Of a DNA stretch of 64,000 nt, positions 11,651 to 23,610 are shown piece after piece; positions within the stretch are counted from its first letter, which is position 1, and each line of letters begins with the position of its first letter. Below the pieces are notes generated by a model. That model saw only the letters and a program-made list of their open reading frames with translations, was not told where the DNA came from and searched no databases. A program made the translations under genes and the position numbers. This DNA is from Bryoerythrophyllum caledonicum (Eukaryota > Streptophyta > Bryopsida > Pottiales > Pottiaceae): NCBI GenBank assembly GCA_963971425.1, contig OZ020516.1:35762199-35826198 (forward strand), given 5' to 3'.

Positions 11651-12181
11651 CACAGGGTGAGATTTTTCACCTTGCAAATATTTTTGTTTTTAAGTCTCAC
11701 CCTACTTTTGTGATTAGAAAATGCCATAACATTTCATCCAACTAAAAGTACATATTTTAATGTAGCAGAACTCAATTTGAATGCAAGCGAAGTTGTATTG
11801 AAGTTCAATTGTAACGCAGACATCTCAACCAGAGCAGAGTAGGTTGAGAAACAACCTTTTGTTGGGTGATAAATAGGTGAGTACGGAGCTGGTAGAATGA
11901 GCGACTACGCAGAGAAGTGCTCATGGGCACTTCAAGAAGTAGCTCCATTGGTTTCATCCATGAGGTATGATAACTGGGTGTCAAAAATAACAGCAAAGAA
12001 ACTTTACATAGTGTCAAAAATGATTGCTCGTACATACCGGCCTTTCCACCTTGTATTAGCCCATCGAGATAAGTTCAGCGTTATTGGCTTTCAGCTTACA
12101 AGCTCGATGGTCTTCTACTTCCCGAGAATAATTATCTCAAACCTAACACACTGGATCAGTGGTGATAACTCCGATGCCTAA
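11651..12181 (+). pseudogene. unrecognised coding-like fragment
   Basis: From about 11767 one frame reads E-L-N-L-N-A-S-E-V-V-L-K-F, crosses three stops around 11840-11875, and continues through ATG 11897 as S-D-Y-A-E-K-C-S-W-A-L-Q-E-V to a stop at 12179-12181. The same frame on both sides of the stops and the amphipathic pattern suggest a decayed exon. It follows copy 2 of the methyltransferase-like gene and could be its 3' part, but it does not align to copy 1 by eye. The alternative is a chance open frame. Confidence 0.3.
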
Positions 12182-12599
12182 TACACCATCCTACATGCAG
12201 GCTGGACAACGATATAATTTAAGAGCATGTCCCAGAAACTAAGAACTGTGCCCATATGTATTACACAATGAAGTCCATGATTCAACATGTACACACAAAA
12301 TAGTTGAATCATCATCGTTTGCGTATCACTAGTCACAAAGTTTGCGATATACTACAAACAACGCCTTGCAGAGTCACCAAACGTCCTGCAATAGTCTCGA
12401 CTATACTTAGGCGGTCCTGCAAAATGTTATAAACCAGCCTCCAAGGATGGTGACCCCACAACTGTCCACCCAAAGTCAGTAAGTCGAGCGATTATATAAA
12501 CGCAGGTCCACAACTGAATAGTGCCGGTATTATCGAGCATACTTAGTAGTAGTATCGAGCGTACTTAGTAGCAGTATCATATGAAACCAAAATATAGAG
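12182..12599 (-). other. probable 3' untranslated region of the ARF gene
   Basis: This stretch directly follows the ARF stop codon on the minus strand and has no reading frame of note. I could not find an unambiguous AATAAA signal, so the transcript end is not placed. Confidence 0.35.
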
Positions 12600-15504
12600 C
12601 TATGATCGCAATGCACTTCCATTGCTTGCTTCAGGTAGGATAGTGAGCCGCCTGACTGCTGTGACGAAGCTCCTGCCAATTCAAACTTAAGCGTTAGTAA
12701 ACGACGGGTAGAGCACAAATGAAGCATTGATAGTGTGAAATATTGAATACTAGAATATCAAGTGATTCATCAGATTGTCTGTACAGTACCTCTTCAACAC
12801 ATTTGAACATAGAAAGTAGAGCAGATGTCGTTCAGACATACCTGTACGGCTCTGCACCAACATGCTTAGTGGAGCCCTCAGCATTCTGATATACCAGCCG
12901 ATTCTTGAAATCTGGAATAGGAACACTGAACATGCCTGCCAGGCGGTCATAAACTTCATCGTACGAGTGGAAGTTGGAAAGGTCCAGGGTCCTTCCCACT
13001 TCATCGCCCTCCTTGAACACTTTGCAATGATGAAGTGGTTCATTCAAACCTTTGTCCCTGTCACTCCCTTGGTCTTTGAACCACTTCAAACTACCCACCT
13101 CGCTGCCAATCGAGAGGTCAGACCAGTGGCCACTGTCGTTCTGTCTATACCGCGACATAGCTCCATCTCCCGTCACTCCAGAAACCCCATTGTGGCCGGG
13201 CTGGAACCGCCTCATCCTGTCCTTGTTCTCCAAGGTGTTGTCCGAGGATGAGTTACTGGTGGTCGAAACGCGCAGGCCATCGTGAAGAAAGGGTCCATCT
13301 GAGGAGCTGTTTCCAGACGTGACACACTGCTGCTGCGGCTGCTGCTGCTGCTGCTGCGGTTTCGAGTTGCTGGTGGGATCAATGGACTGGCCGAACAGGA
13401 AAAACGAGGTCGAGGTGGTCTTGGTAGCAGTGTTCTCTCCCTGGGAGTTGCCAGACGGCAGGAAACCCACTGTGTGACTGCTCACCGAATGCTGCGAGCG
13501 GTGCTGCCCGTTGGGCAGCAGTGAGAAGTGGTGGTTGTTACCAGAGGGTGAGTCACTCAAGAGGTTGCGAGCAGGAGGAACCTGCTCGTTGTAATAGTTA
13601 TCGCTAGGATACTCTCGAGGATGTTTGTAATTACTGTTCCGGAAATCCATGGTTAGAAGCCCGTTAAAGCGATCATGCCTGGCTCCCTGCATGCCTGCAG
13701 AGACGTCGTCTAAGAGTGCAGGGCCCCCCCATGGGGCAGGCAACTGTCCCGAAAAGGTGCTGGAGCCTGCCAACGGCAAGCCAAGCAACCCAGGTGCCTG
13801 CAGCTGCAATTCCTGAGGCTGCACAGCACGCAGTTTCTTTTTGGGCAAAGAGAAGGGGGGCAACTGCATTGGCAGGGTGGCAACGAGCTCCACCTGCCAG
13901 GGACTCACACGACTCACACCCTGCAGTAGGTCTGGCTCGTCCCATGTAACCTGCAATTATAACCCTCCCGGTCAGCACATGCGTTCAACGAAGTATGTAG
14001 GATGCAACATCCATACTACATTCAATACACCACTTGCGGTGGAACTCAAACGATGATGAGCATACCTGTAAAACGCGCCATGGAGAATTGGGCCAAAGGA
14101 GGGGATCAGCCGGCTGAACTGCAGCAATTGTTCCCATAAACCAACTGATCCTGGAAGAGTCCTCTGTCTCAAACGCCATCTTGAAACGCATCCCTGCATA
14201 CCATGTGTGATCTAGGGCCTGCTTCACCGAAGCAGCTTTCACACAAAACTCTGCTGTGCTAGCACGTGGGTAATACACAACCTCGAACGGCTTCCCAGCA
14301 ACAGCAAGCGTAGCAGCCTCTAGAACAGATTTTGCAGTGACGCGGGCACGATTACGTGCAAAACTACTCGTTGTTGATGGACCCTGACTGCCAGGCCGAA
14401 CCCCGTTGTTCAATCCGCCATGGCCATTGTCACCAACTCCACCAAAGAAATCTGAAAAACTCTCGGTACCCTTCACCTCCCAGCGTGAGGCCCGCATAGC
14501 TGAAGTTGCGCTTGCTGACGAGTGCCAGGTAGAAGTATCCCCACCACTGGTACCCCGCATTGAACGACGCACGCCTACGCAGAGCTCCCCCGAAGCACTG
14601 CGCAGAAACACAATTGCATCTCCAGCCACTAGCTTCTTCTGATTCACAAAAGTGCTCCATCCGGTCGTCAAAAGATGTCGCCTGGGAGTTCCCCTGCACA
14701 AGCAAAACCAGGAACATATACATGAGAACCTTCTTCATTGTTGTCCAAGTAACAAGATGCATGCAGCAGCAAACAATGTTTGAAGCCTTACCTGTAAATA
14801 TGCCGAAACTTCCAGACATCTCCATGGACATCCTTCGCCAACACAGTTTGCACAGGAGGGTCCGTGGAGTAGTCCAGAGGAGGGAAGATGGTTTCAGCAC
14901 AATAGCGCGGAACAGAAAACCCGCCACCATTGTTTGCATCACTCTGCGTCAGCGTCTTGGCAAAAGAAGCTGGTTTCTCCGGAGGTGGAGAAGGAGGAGA
15001 ATCGTCTAGGAGATCATTCGAGAAAGGGAGACCCTCCGGCTGCAAGCGAATCCGTGCAAACACCTCGTCTGTTTCCGTATCCGCTAGAAAGTTGACTGAA
15101 ACGACCCGGCAAGGTATAGTCCCCAATGGACCCAATGATCCGGGAAAATCAGGAATCGTCGCAGCTTGCTCTGCATGTCCTTGAGGGAAGTAGATAACCT
15201 TGGCACCCACGGGCGGGAGCTGAACCATACCGCCTGCACAGGCATGCCACAGCTGCGCATCCAGACGCCCCATGCTCTCTTCCCCTCCCATGCCTCTATC
15301 CCGTCCTCCAGTATCATCGTGCTTCTCCATTTTGACACTCATCGATAATCGAGGGCCTGGCCCGGGCATTCCAAACCAGGACACGGGGAATTCTGGGGGC
15401 GCAATTGCGACTGGTTTTAAACTTAGTCCAAGCTGTTGATGTGCGTCTCTGTGCTCTGTGCCGGACTCTGCAACAGTCACAGCGGCCGCCGCCCTAGACA
15501 GCAT
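12600..15504 (-). CDS. ARF: auxin response factor, class C (ARF10/16/17 type)
   Basis: The CDS joins 15504-14792, 14693-14066, 13950-12842 and 12672-12600, giving 840 residues. Introns of 98, 115 and 169 bases all have GT-AG ends and keep frame. This is a nuclear transcription factor that binds auxin response elements; class C members act mainly as repressors. Residues 81-110 hold the dimerisation flank (L-W-H-A-C-A-G-G). The B3 DNA-binding domain covers about 180-282, with [10 protein letters not shown] and [14 protein letters not shown]. The ARF ancillary domain runs about 360-470 (W-D-E-P-D-L-L-Q). The middle region is Gln/Ser-rich with F-L-F-G-Q-S-I (631-637) and a poly-Gln tract (646-655). 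A C-terminal PB1 domain lies at 756-831. The start at 15504 is the first in-frame Met; Met55 or Met59 are plausible because class C proteins usually have short N-termini. The miR160 site in exon 3 supports class C. No disruption is seen. Confidence 0.93.
13676..13696 (-). promoter_or_regulatory. miR160 target site in the ARF mRNA
   Basis: The plus strand here reads TGCCTGGCTCCCTGCATGCC plus one base, which matches the conserved plant miR160 at 19 of 21 positions (differences at positions 15 and 21). The ARF mRNA is therefore nearly complementary, with a perfect match across the cleavage position. The site encodes M-Q-G-A-R-H (residues 534-539), the usual location in ARF10/16/17 genes. Post-transcriptional cleavage by miR160 is expected from established knowledge of this family. 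Confidence 0.92.
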
Positions 15505-17600
15505 AGATGTTGAACAGACTTGTCATAATGACATACAGTCGAGTGTGTCAAGTGTCCCCGTCTGACTCCCAAAACGCTCTTCACAGTCGATTACACATGC
15601 AAGATGCAAGATATGGTCTGCCTCGCACCTAGGACAAGAATCAAAGTCATCAGTTCGAGGCTACAACGCAACAGCAAAGACACTCAACCAAACACTCAGA
15701 CCCGTACGGTTCAAATTGCTACATTCAGCTCGACCTACACACATCTCTAGCTGCATACCCCACATCGATCACTACAATTTCTGCAAACAGTAGCGTCACT
15801 CAACACACTCCCATGATCCGTTCTCCTCTAATAACACATTTCATTTTCTAAAAATGACATCAAGGGCTGCTATTTGAACTCCTCAGTCCCAACCCAAGGC
15901 TTCCCTCCTACAGGGAAACAGAATGATCGGATCCTATGTGAGATAGCATCACAATCACGGCCAACATTGAACCGCTTCAAAGGAGACAGACGACAACTCC
16001 GGAAACTGGGACCTGTCCTGTGTCGTGTAAGCAGCCAAATGCAACCCATACAAAACGATAAACCTAGTTAAACGTCCGCCACCACCTGGAACTCCGTCGA
16101 CAAACCGGAAGCCTGACACTCAAACAACTAGACGTTGAAACTAAGCTCAAGTCCAGAAACCACAGACATCGGAATCAAGCCACAAACAAGGAGGCCCGAG
16201 CTAACCACCACCAGACTACGCATCGAACATACTCATGCAGAACATAAAAACAAGAACGACCCAACATACGAACCTCGAAGTAAGCAAACTCAAACACGGT
16301 ACAAACCTCCAACACTCAAATTTCGTATCTAATTGAACCTGATCTGGGAAAAACCTAGCGGACCTTAGGACTCAAGTAACCCAATTCTTTATCACAAACT
16401 CCAGACCTCCCAAAGCGACCACTTCGCAAGAGGATCGGCCAATTAAGCAAACCAAAACGAGAGCTGCAGGATCTCTCTACAGATCGCAAACCTCCGAAAG
16501 ACGCCAACAACCACAACAACAACTACAACAAAAGCGCAAGCACATCTTGACCCAGTCGGTGCGAACAATTGACATGTAAAACAAAGCCAGAAAAGGGGAT
16601 CTTCTCGAAGGAGCGGCTCACCACCGATCAGATGCGCCACGAGATCCGTCCTCCGCCACGCAATTGCGAAACAACCCAACAAACCCACCTCACAACCCTA
16701 GAAACCCAAATGCACACCCGACCTGCCCACCCAAATTACGCATACGAGCCCCCCAACCACGCCTTAGACGCGCACCACTCACCCAATTCCTAAACACTCT
16801 CCCTCCCCAACAACCCACAACAACAACTCCCACCCAAACCCACAACAACACAAACGCCAAGAACGACCGCCGCCCAACTCCTCTCACGTCTAAACTTCCG
16901 CACTCACATCACATGGATCCAAACCCCCCTCATACAGAGACCACAACTGGACTGCGCCTTCACTGCGAGTCTGGCTGCTGCGGGGAGGATGGATGGGAAA
17001 GAAATGGCGGCCATGTGGGGTCCTCCTCCTACAACTCCCTCGTCCTCTTACTCCACCAACGCCACCACCACCCTCGCCCCCGCAAGCTACCTCTTCACAG
17101 AACTCGAGAAAGAGAAGGGGGAAGAGCTCGGTCTAACTCGCTACCAGTGTCCTGGCCTGCTGCTGCTGCTGCTGGTGGCTGGCACACCCTGCTGCGGCTG
17201 CTGCTGCATTCCCCTCTTCCCCCCAACCCCCCGCCCCTACCGGCCCAGTGTGGGAGGAGTACTACTAGTACTACTGCTGCTGCTGATGCTGCTGCTGCGG
17301 CTACTGCTACTACTACTACTATCCCCATCAACGCTGCCTGCCTCGGCGACAGTACACAACAACACCCGCCTCTGGCTCGCTGGATGGGATGGCAGAGGGG
17401 GTTCCCTATGACCGTGGGTGGGGCGGACCGTGGCGGCGGTCGCGGGCGGGCCTGCCTGCGAGGGAGGGCTGCCTCACCTGATCGTTTCACCAACAAGCGT
17501 CGACTTCATCAAGCGGAGTGGGGCTTGTCATAGCCGCCGGTTCGCCAGCAGGTTGTTGGCCGAATTTCCCCCGCGCTTTATGGTCCACCGTGGTGAATTC
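15505..17600 (-). promoter_or_regulatory. ARF 5' leader and promoter region
   Basis: About 2 kb upstream of the ARF start is G/T-rich on the coding strand and contains no convincing protein. It likely holds a long 5' untranslated region, possibly with an intron, plus the core promoter; the start site is not located. A TGTCTC auxin response element lies on the minus strand at 15983-15988. Open frames on the plus strand in this region look like products of low-complexity CCN and CTG sequence. Confidence 0.45.
17158..17325. repeat. CTG/TAC trinucleotide-rich tract
   Basis: Clusters of CTG, CGG and TAC triplets occur at 17158-17215 and 17258-17325, upstream of the ARF start. On the transcript strand these read as CAG and GTA repeats and may lie in the 5' leader. 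No coding claim is made. Confidence 0.6.
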
Positions 17601-20600
17601 TTGTTTTTACCCCCCCCCCCCGACTCCGGTGAGAGTATTTCTTATTGTGGCTTTCATGCTTCCAAGGGATCATTACTCCCTTGTTGGATGAAGGCGGTTT
17701 TAATCACCCCTTGCTTTATGGTCCCCTTTCCTACATTGGTGTTTTTTCATGTGATTTGAATTCGTGATCAACAATTTGTAGAAATCATAATAAATCATCC
17801 CCTTTCCATGCACATATGTGCTATTTCTTTGTGGATTATCAATAGTGGTTTGACAAGTAAATTGTATTAAATTTTCTTGTAAGAGCTCTATAAATTTGAT
17901 AGTTGTAAACAAACTTTCCATGACTCCTATATATTTTTTGGAAAAGAGTTTAATGGATCATCTAATTCAATGAATCAAAATGAATTTCAGTGCTGCTTAA
18001 CAGATATTCATTTACACACTACTACCATGGGAAACTTTATTTAGTTACACAAGAAGAATTTCTTTCCCATTTTGAGATAACTAATGTATATGAGTTAGTC
18101 ATGTAAAACCATGTAAAATAAAGAAAAGACTTGGACGTCCATCAAATTATTTATTATTTCTGAACACAATCAAAACTTTACTTACTCCACCAACCATCCC
18201 TACCTACATAACTACCTACATCAGTTGATTTAACCCATAAAGGCCCAAGTCTTTGATTATAGTTTGCAATGATTAACCTTTTGAGAATGTAACCTTAGGA
18301 TCTTCTTCTAAACTTGTATGAGATGGTGTGGTTTAAAATTTTGTGAGTTTTGACCATATGGATTAATAGATAACCACAATCAAAGTGAAAAAAATTGTAC
18401 TGCATAGGTACTCTTGAGCCTTTAGGGGTTAAAATGCTTTTTTTTTATCAACTTTTTGGAAACTTGAGTACTACGGGGGAGCTTTAGCTTGCATGGGGTA
18501 GCCAAGCATTTCATAGGTGCAGAAAAAGTGAGTATGAGATTTTTGGAAGTCTATTCTGGTGCATTTATTTTTTTGGTCATGTTTGGCACCACTGTCATAC
18601 TAGTTTTGATGTGACGGATGTTTTCAAAGGTGTCAAGGATGTCTACATTTCTTAAAAGCACATGGAACCAAACAAATTTGATGTGTCTCGAGAGAGCATG
18701 GAACCAGGCCCTTAGTAACCCCTATATAACTCACTAAAAATGAAAATCACTACCTCTATATAGGGATTACTAAGGGCTTGGTTACAGGAAGTACTAAGAC
18801 TATTCGAACCACCTCCATATGTAAGTTTGAATAAGCTTGGAAAAATGGATGGATGTATAGAATGTCCACAGAAAAGAAAGAGATTGTGTTTGTAGTCCAA
18901 AATGTGGTAGGATGGTTAGAGATGACCCTAAACTTACACAGGTGAAGATGGGTGATACCTACAGTCTTGTATCTCCAAATGGAGTGGTTGCGGGTTCAAT
19001 TCATTACTCCACTTGCCGGGATTGCCACAAGTTGCCAACATAGCAACTTGGGTGTGCAAAAAAAAATGTAAAAAATGCGGTAGGGTTCATTCCTTTCCCC
19101 TAAGTAAAAAATAGCCATGAGGTAAGAAACTAGACATTGAGCAAAAAGGGGTGGCACAATCAATTTTCACCCCAGAGGCGAATTTACGACGGACTATTAT
19201 TGTACATCTGGAAAGCCCCCATGAAAGATGCGGAACCTTAATAACATGATGATGCTGAGATACTTACCCATAAAGTCAAAGTGGGTAAGAATGTTTTTTC
19301 GTGCAGTCTGTTTTTTAGCCCGTTTTAGGGTTCGAGGTTGATGATAGGTTCTGTCAATTAGTGATCGTGCTATTCTCTACAATCTACCCGTTCTCAAGAT
19401 ATCGCAGTCGACACTATGATCCAAAACAGGAGCGCCAGTTTCAATTACAGGTCATTTTTCCATCTTTGAAAAGGCTCTGGTTATTTTAAGTGTCGAAGTT
19501 GAGTGCTTCTTAGTCTATCATATGCCGAGGTGCTTTTTTTTTCTTTTCATTTTTTAATAGACTCATGGCAGTTTCTTCTCTTCCCACATGCCAGCTTCGT
19601 TCTCATCTCATCACCCAGTTTGAGGCCGTGTTTCCTGCACATTGTTTCTGGACCTATTCACCAATTGCACTCTTATATTCTCCTGTCTATCTTACATGCC
19701 AGACTCACAGGATTATGTCCTGGGCACATCAATGTTTTTTTAATTATTTGAAATCATTTATTTTTATAGGATTTTTTAAGTTTATTTTTATCAAATTATC
19801 TACGAAGTCCATGTCGTAGCAAATACGTAGCGATATTATAATTACATTTTTGCTACATTTATTCCATTGCATGAGATGATATTCTTCTCATTTCATTTTT
19901 GATAATAGAAAAGGGGTATAACTACACCAAAGATGAACATCGGGTAATATAGTCCACTATACCAAAGGAAAGTTCAATTTCTAAAGGATGAAATTGTCTC
20001 AAAATGGGCTTTATGAAGGTTTGGTCAGGTTCACATGGTGTAAATTTATAATATTCATCTTTGAAACTTTTTGTGTCGATGGGCAATACTTATAAAATTG
20101 AGGAAGTACAATTATTCCCAAATCCGATATTTAATGGAAAATTTGTAGAGATCTGAAATTGAAACGGGAAAAGCGAATTGAAGGGTAGAGTACTATAGAA
20201 CTTAATAATACTCTTTTAGAACTTAAAAAATACTATAGTATAGCTGAATAGTGATTTTTTTTTAATGCATGTAGCAATGAAGGAAAATTCTTGGCAACAC
20301 TCACTATTTTTACTTGAAAAAGAGTAGAAATTAAGGACTTTATTTCTTTTGAAATAAATCTCCTTATAGAAAAGGCACAACAATTATGTCCTTTGTTTGG
20401 ATTTTTATCCAACAATTATTTCTTATTGAGGAAAATAAAAATATTTTCCTATGTAAGTGGTAGCTTTCAAACTACTAGTCATTGCAAGTCCATTTATCTT
20501 ATTTTAAACAATTTCATTACTTTTGAATTTTGGCATGCAATAACCTAACACAAGGTAGAACATGAATCCATAAAATGTATGCAATACAGAGTGGAAATAT

Positions 20601-21237
20601 ATGTGTAATTCACGTGTCTTTAATCATTTTAATTAAAATGAATTGTAAGTTATATTGAATATTGAAATATTTGCTTCCAAAATTATAGATTTGGGTGGTT
20701 CTGGAAAGTAGACTTGAGGGAGGTAGGGACTGAGGCAACTCAAGGATAGTGAGGATTGTGGACTTAGGGGAAGAAGGGACTTGAGGTACTTGGTGTTCAA
20801 ATACTTATTTTAAGAGACTTCATGTATTTGGCATTTGAAACTTTTCATTCCAAATTTTCGGCAATACTTCCTTTGAGTTTTTGGCAATTTTGACATGGTT
20901 TACTATGAACTTTTGACAACATAGTGAGACAATAATAGGACCTCAACAATTCAGACTGCAATCAACAAAAAGTTGCACGATTATCTCGAATCCAAATTGG
21001 TATTGTAAAATGTATGTTTAGTGTTGGTATACTATATGATATATAAGTGCTGTAAGTTTTTACTCTTGATGAATATTTATATCAACCATGTTGACAATAA
21101 CCATTCTCTTCAAATAGTATAGATAATTGTACTCTTAGCAAAAATCTTCATCAAAAGTAAACCGTTATAGCTCTTCCAAATCATAAAGTACTACTACACT
21201 AAACATAAAATTTAGTGTAATACCATAGCTGTTGTGA
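17601..21237. other. AT-rich intergenic interval with small repeat fragments
   Basis: There is no gene I can support. It contains the short TTAA-flanked element at 18234-18428. A diverged fragment of the same family lies at about 19965-20185 (shared GGTTTGGTCAGGTTC). The rest is AT-rich with short chance frames. Confidence 0.5.
18234..18428. mobile_element. short piggyBac-like MITE P6 (195 bp)
   Basis: TTAA at 18230-18233 and 18429-18432 flank CCCATAAAGGCCC and, on the other strand, CCCCTAAAGGCTC. It is much shorter than its relatives and probably an internal-deletion derivative. Confidence 0.6.
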
Positions 21238-21471
21238 GCGATGCTATCTTGTGAGCGGTGAACGATGAGCCCTGAGCGGTGAGTAAAAAAAAAGTAGGAG
21301 AAAAATAATTATATTGTACCTTTTTTGAAAAAATGAAAGTGTTAGCTATTACTAAACCATAAAACCTAAAATATAAACCTCAAATCCTAAACCCTTAACC
21401 CTAAATTCTAAATTTGGTTGCTCAATGCTCACCGCTCACCATTTACCGCTCACAAGATAGCAATCCTCTAA
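21238..21471. mobile_element. Mutator-like MITE (234 bp) with 9-bp target duplication
   Basis: CTGTTGTGA occurs directly at 21229-21237 and 21472-21480. Inside, the left end (GATGCTATCTTGTGAGCGGT) is repeated inverted at the right end with one extra base. A 9-bp duplication with such ends is typical of Mutator-type elements. There is no coding capacity. Confidence 0.65.
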
Positions 21472-22384
21472 CTGTTGTGAACCAAAAACCTCGGACCACA
21501 TCTCCACCGCCATTTTGCTTGTCATCTGTCGTCGCCGCTTTTAAATTATAGGCGCTGTGGATTTAAATGCAAACTTTGGCTTTCTTAATAATGATTCTGT
21601 TGATTTTCATCCTACTCAAATTTCTAAGTTTGTTTTTTTTTAAGAAGAAGAAGAATTTGTTATTTTTTTTTGTTCTTGTTTTTTTCCAATTTAAACATCT
21701 TTGCATGTCATTTTTACAAATTTAGAAATTTGTGGATTGATCTTTTAATTTATTTATGAAAATTCTCTTGAATTTTCCCAAAATTTGGGACATTCCTCTT
21801 TGTGAAATGATTATGTACAATAGGGTGACATTCAAATTGGCCGTTTAGTAGTTCCAGGGATAGTGTCCTACACTGCTGCCAACTTTGACACCCTCCCCAA
21901 AGCTGAGAAATTGTTATTTTACCATGAAAATTTGGGGACAACATCATCTTTATGTTGAAAACATGCATACCAAATTTCAAGTCCAGGAGACTCATACAAA
22001 AAAACTTATGCAAGATCTACCAACATGGGATAGCTGTGAGAAAAGTGTCATAGCTGCCAACTTTGACACCCTCCCAAGAATTGAGGAAATTTTTTTTGCC
22101 CATGAAATTTTTGGACCAAAAACATTTTTATGTTGTTTGCATGTGTGGAAAATTTCAAGTCCAAAAGACCCATACAAAAAAATAATATTCCAAATCTACC
22201 AACATGTGTAGTTTTGAGAAACAAAGGGGAAAACCATTTTACTACTTCCAACTTTGACGCCCTCCTTAGGATTGAATTTTTGTTGATACATACTGAAATT
22301 TTTGGCACAAGATCATCTCTACGCTGGTAACATGTGGGATAAATTTCAAAGCCAAAAGATGTACACAAAAAAGTTATTCCATAT

Positions 22385-23395
22385 CTACCAACGTGTATGT
22401 CCTCCATTAGCGTCAATCACTGCTAGTAACCTAGTGGGCATAGAATGACATAGTTGAAGGAGCTTTGTACCATTGACTAACTTCCACTCTCTTTCAAGAA
22501 CTACCTTCAACACATCTAAGCTTCTAGGGCATTGTTTGCCATGTTGCACAACATCTTTTAACATCCTCCAAACATTCTCGATTGGATTGAGATCGGGAGA
22601 GTTTGTAGGCGAGTTGAGCTTTTCGAGAAGGTGGCTTTGTCTCCATTCTTCACATATTTTGCTCCTATGGACGGGTGCCCCATCTTCCATAAGCACTCCT
22701 TGTGGAATTTGATCCATGAAATGAACCAATCTGGCATCGTAAACCACTTCTATAAAATCCTTAGCAGAACGTTGACCTTTAGGCATAAAGACAAGTTCTG
22801 ACTTTTGTCCTCCGGCAAATGCGCCCCAAATCATTAAAGAAGTCCTTCCACTTTTAAAAGTAGGAGCTAGACAACTTGATGAATAACGCTCGTATGCACT
22901 TCTCCAAACATGAATTTGCCGAGAATTTTTTCCAATTTCAAAAGTAGATTCATCTGTCCAAACAACACGCTCCCACTCTTTTGCACTCCATCCACGGTAC
23001 TTCTGAGCAAAAGCTAATCGTTGAGACATGTGACGAGGTGTCAAAAAAGATTTTTTGACTGCAATTCAACTAAAAATGCCATTTTTATGTAAGACCCTTT
23101 TAATAGTATGTCTACACACTTGAGTAGGACATGCATTGGTAATCTCTGAGAGTGAAGAGCAACGATGAATTTTTGAGTAATGGACAATACTACGAACATC
23201 TCTATCACTAAGCTTTTTAGCGTGACTTCCACCGCAAGGTTTGCGCTTGTAGGTTCCATCTTCTCTAAATGTTTTTACTAACCTTGTAACTGTTCTAATA
23301 GGAACTCCAATAGTAGCTGCAATTTGAACTCCTGTAAATCCTCCCTCACTCAAACCTATGATGCGAGCACGAATTTCATTTGAAATTGCCATCAT
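22385..23395 (-). pseudogene. Tc1-type DD34E transposase, one in-frame stop
   Basis: A 337-codon frame runs from ATG 23395 to TAG 22385-22387, broken only by TGA at 23066-23068. The N-terminal third is a paired-like helix-turn-helix (I-R-A-R-I-I-G-L-S-E-G-G), which binds the element ends. The catalytic part shows W-T-D-E-S-T, E-D-G-A-P-V-H and N-S-P-D-L-N-P-I-E-N-V-W. There are 34 residues between the second Asp and the Glu, the Tc1 DD34E signature, so all three catalytic residues are present. The stop codon falls inside the inner edge of the left inverted repeat. The second Tc1 transposase in the window (51824-52837) has Cys where this copy has TGA, so the stop is probably a point mutation. 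It acts in the nucleus on its own element. Confidence 0.85.
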
Positions 23396-23439
23396 AAACT
23401 TATAGAGTGCATGATGCTAGCTACAGCAGTAGAATAGGG

Positions 23440-23610
23440 GTTAGAGCAGAGCAAGGGGGAGAGAAGGGGGCCAAGGGGCTAGAGTAGAGCAAAGGGGGTT
23501 GCAGGATTGACACGTGGCAATTGGCAGGGGAAGGAGAACATGGCTGGAGCAGAGCAAGGGGGAGAGAAGGGAGCCAAGGCGCTGGAGCAGAGAGGAGAGA
23601 GAAGGGTCGC
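23440..23610. repeat. purine-rich direct repeat upstream of the Tc1 transposase
   Basis: AGAGCAAGGGGGAGAGAAGG with a following GCCAAGG..GCT segment occurs at about 23447 and again at about 23551, in the region between the transposase start and the right arm. It may be part of the transposase promoter or a small insertion. Confidence 0.5.

Noticed and set aside
17095..17496. Minus-strand Ala/Pro/Arg-rich frame in the ARF leader
   Set aside because: It is a by-product of GCN/CAG triplet repeats. An upstream peptide cannot be excluded, but nothing supports it.
16664..17533. Long open frame on the plus strand upstream of the ARF
   Set aside because: It is low-complexity Pro/Thr/His sequence caused by CCN and CAC bias in the ARF leader and is antisense to that gene, with no domain.
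18950..19060. Possible tRNA-derived repeat with GGGTTCAATTC
   Set aside because: Only the B-box-like stretch is present.
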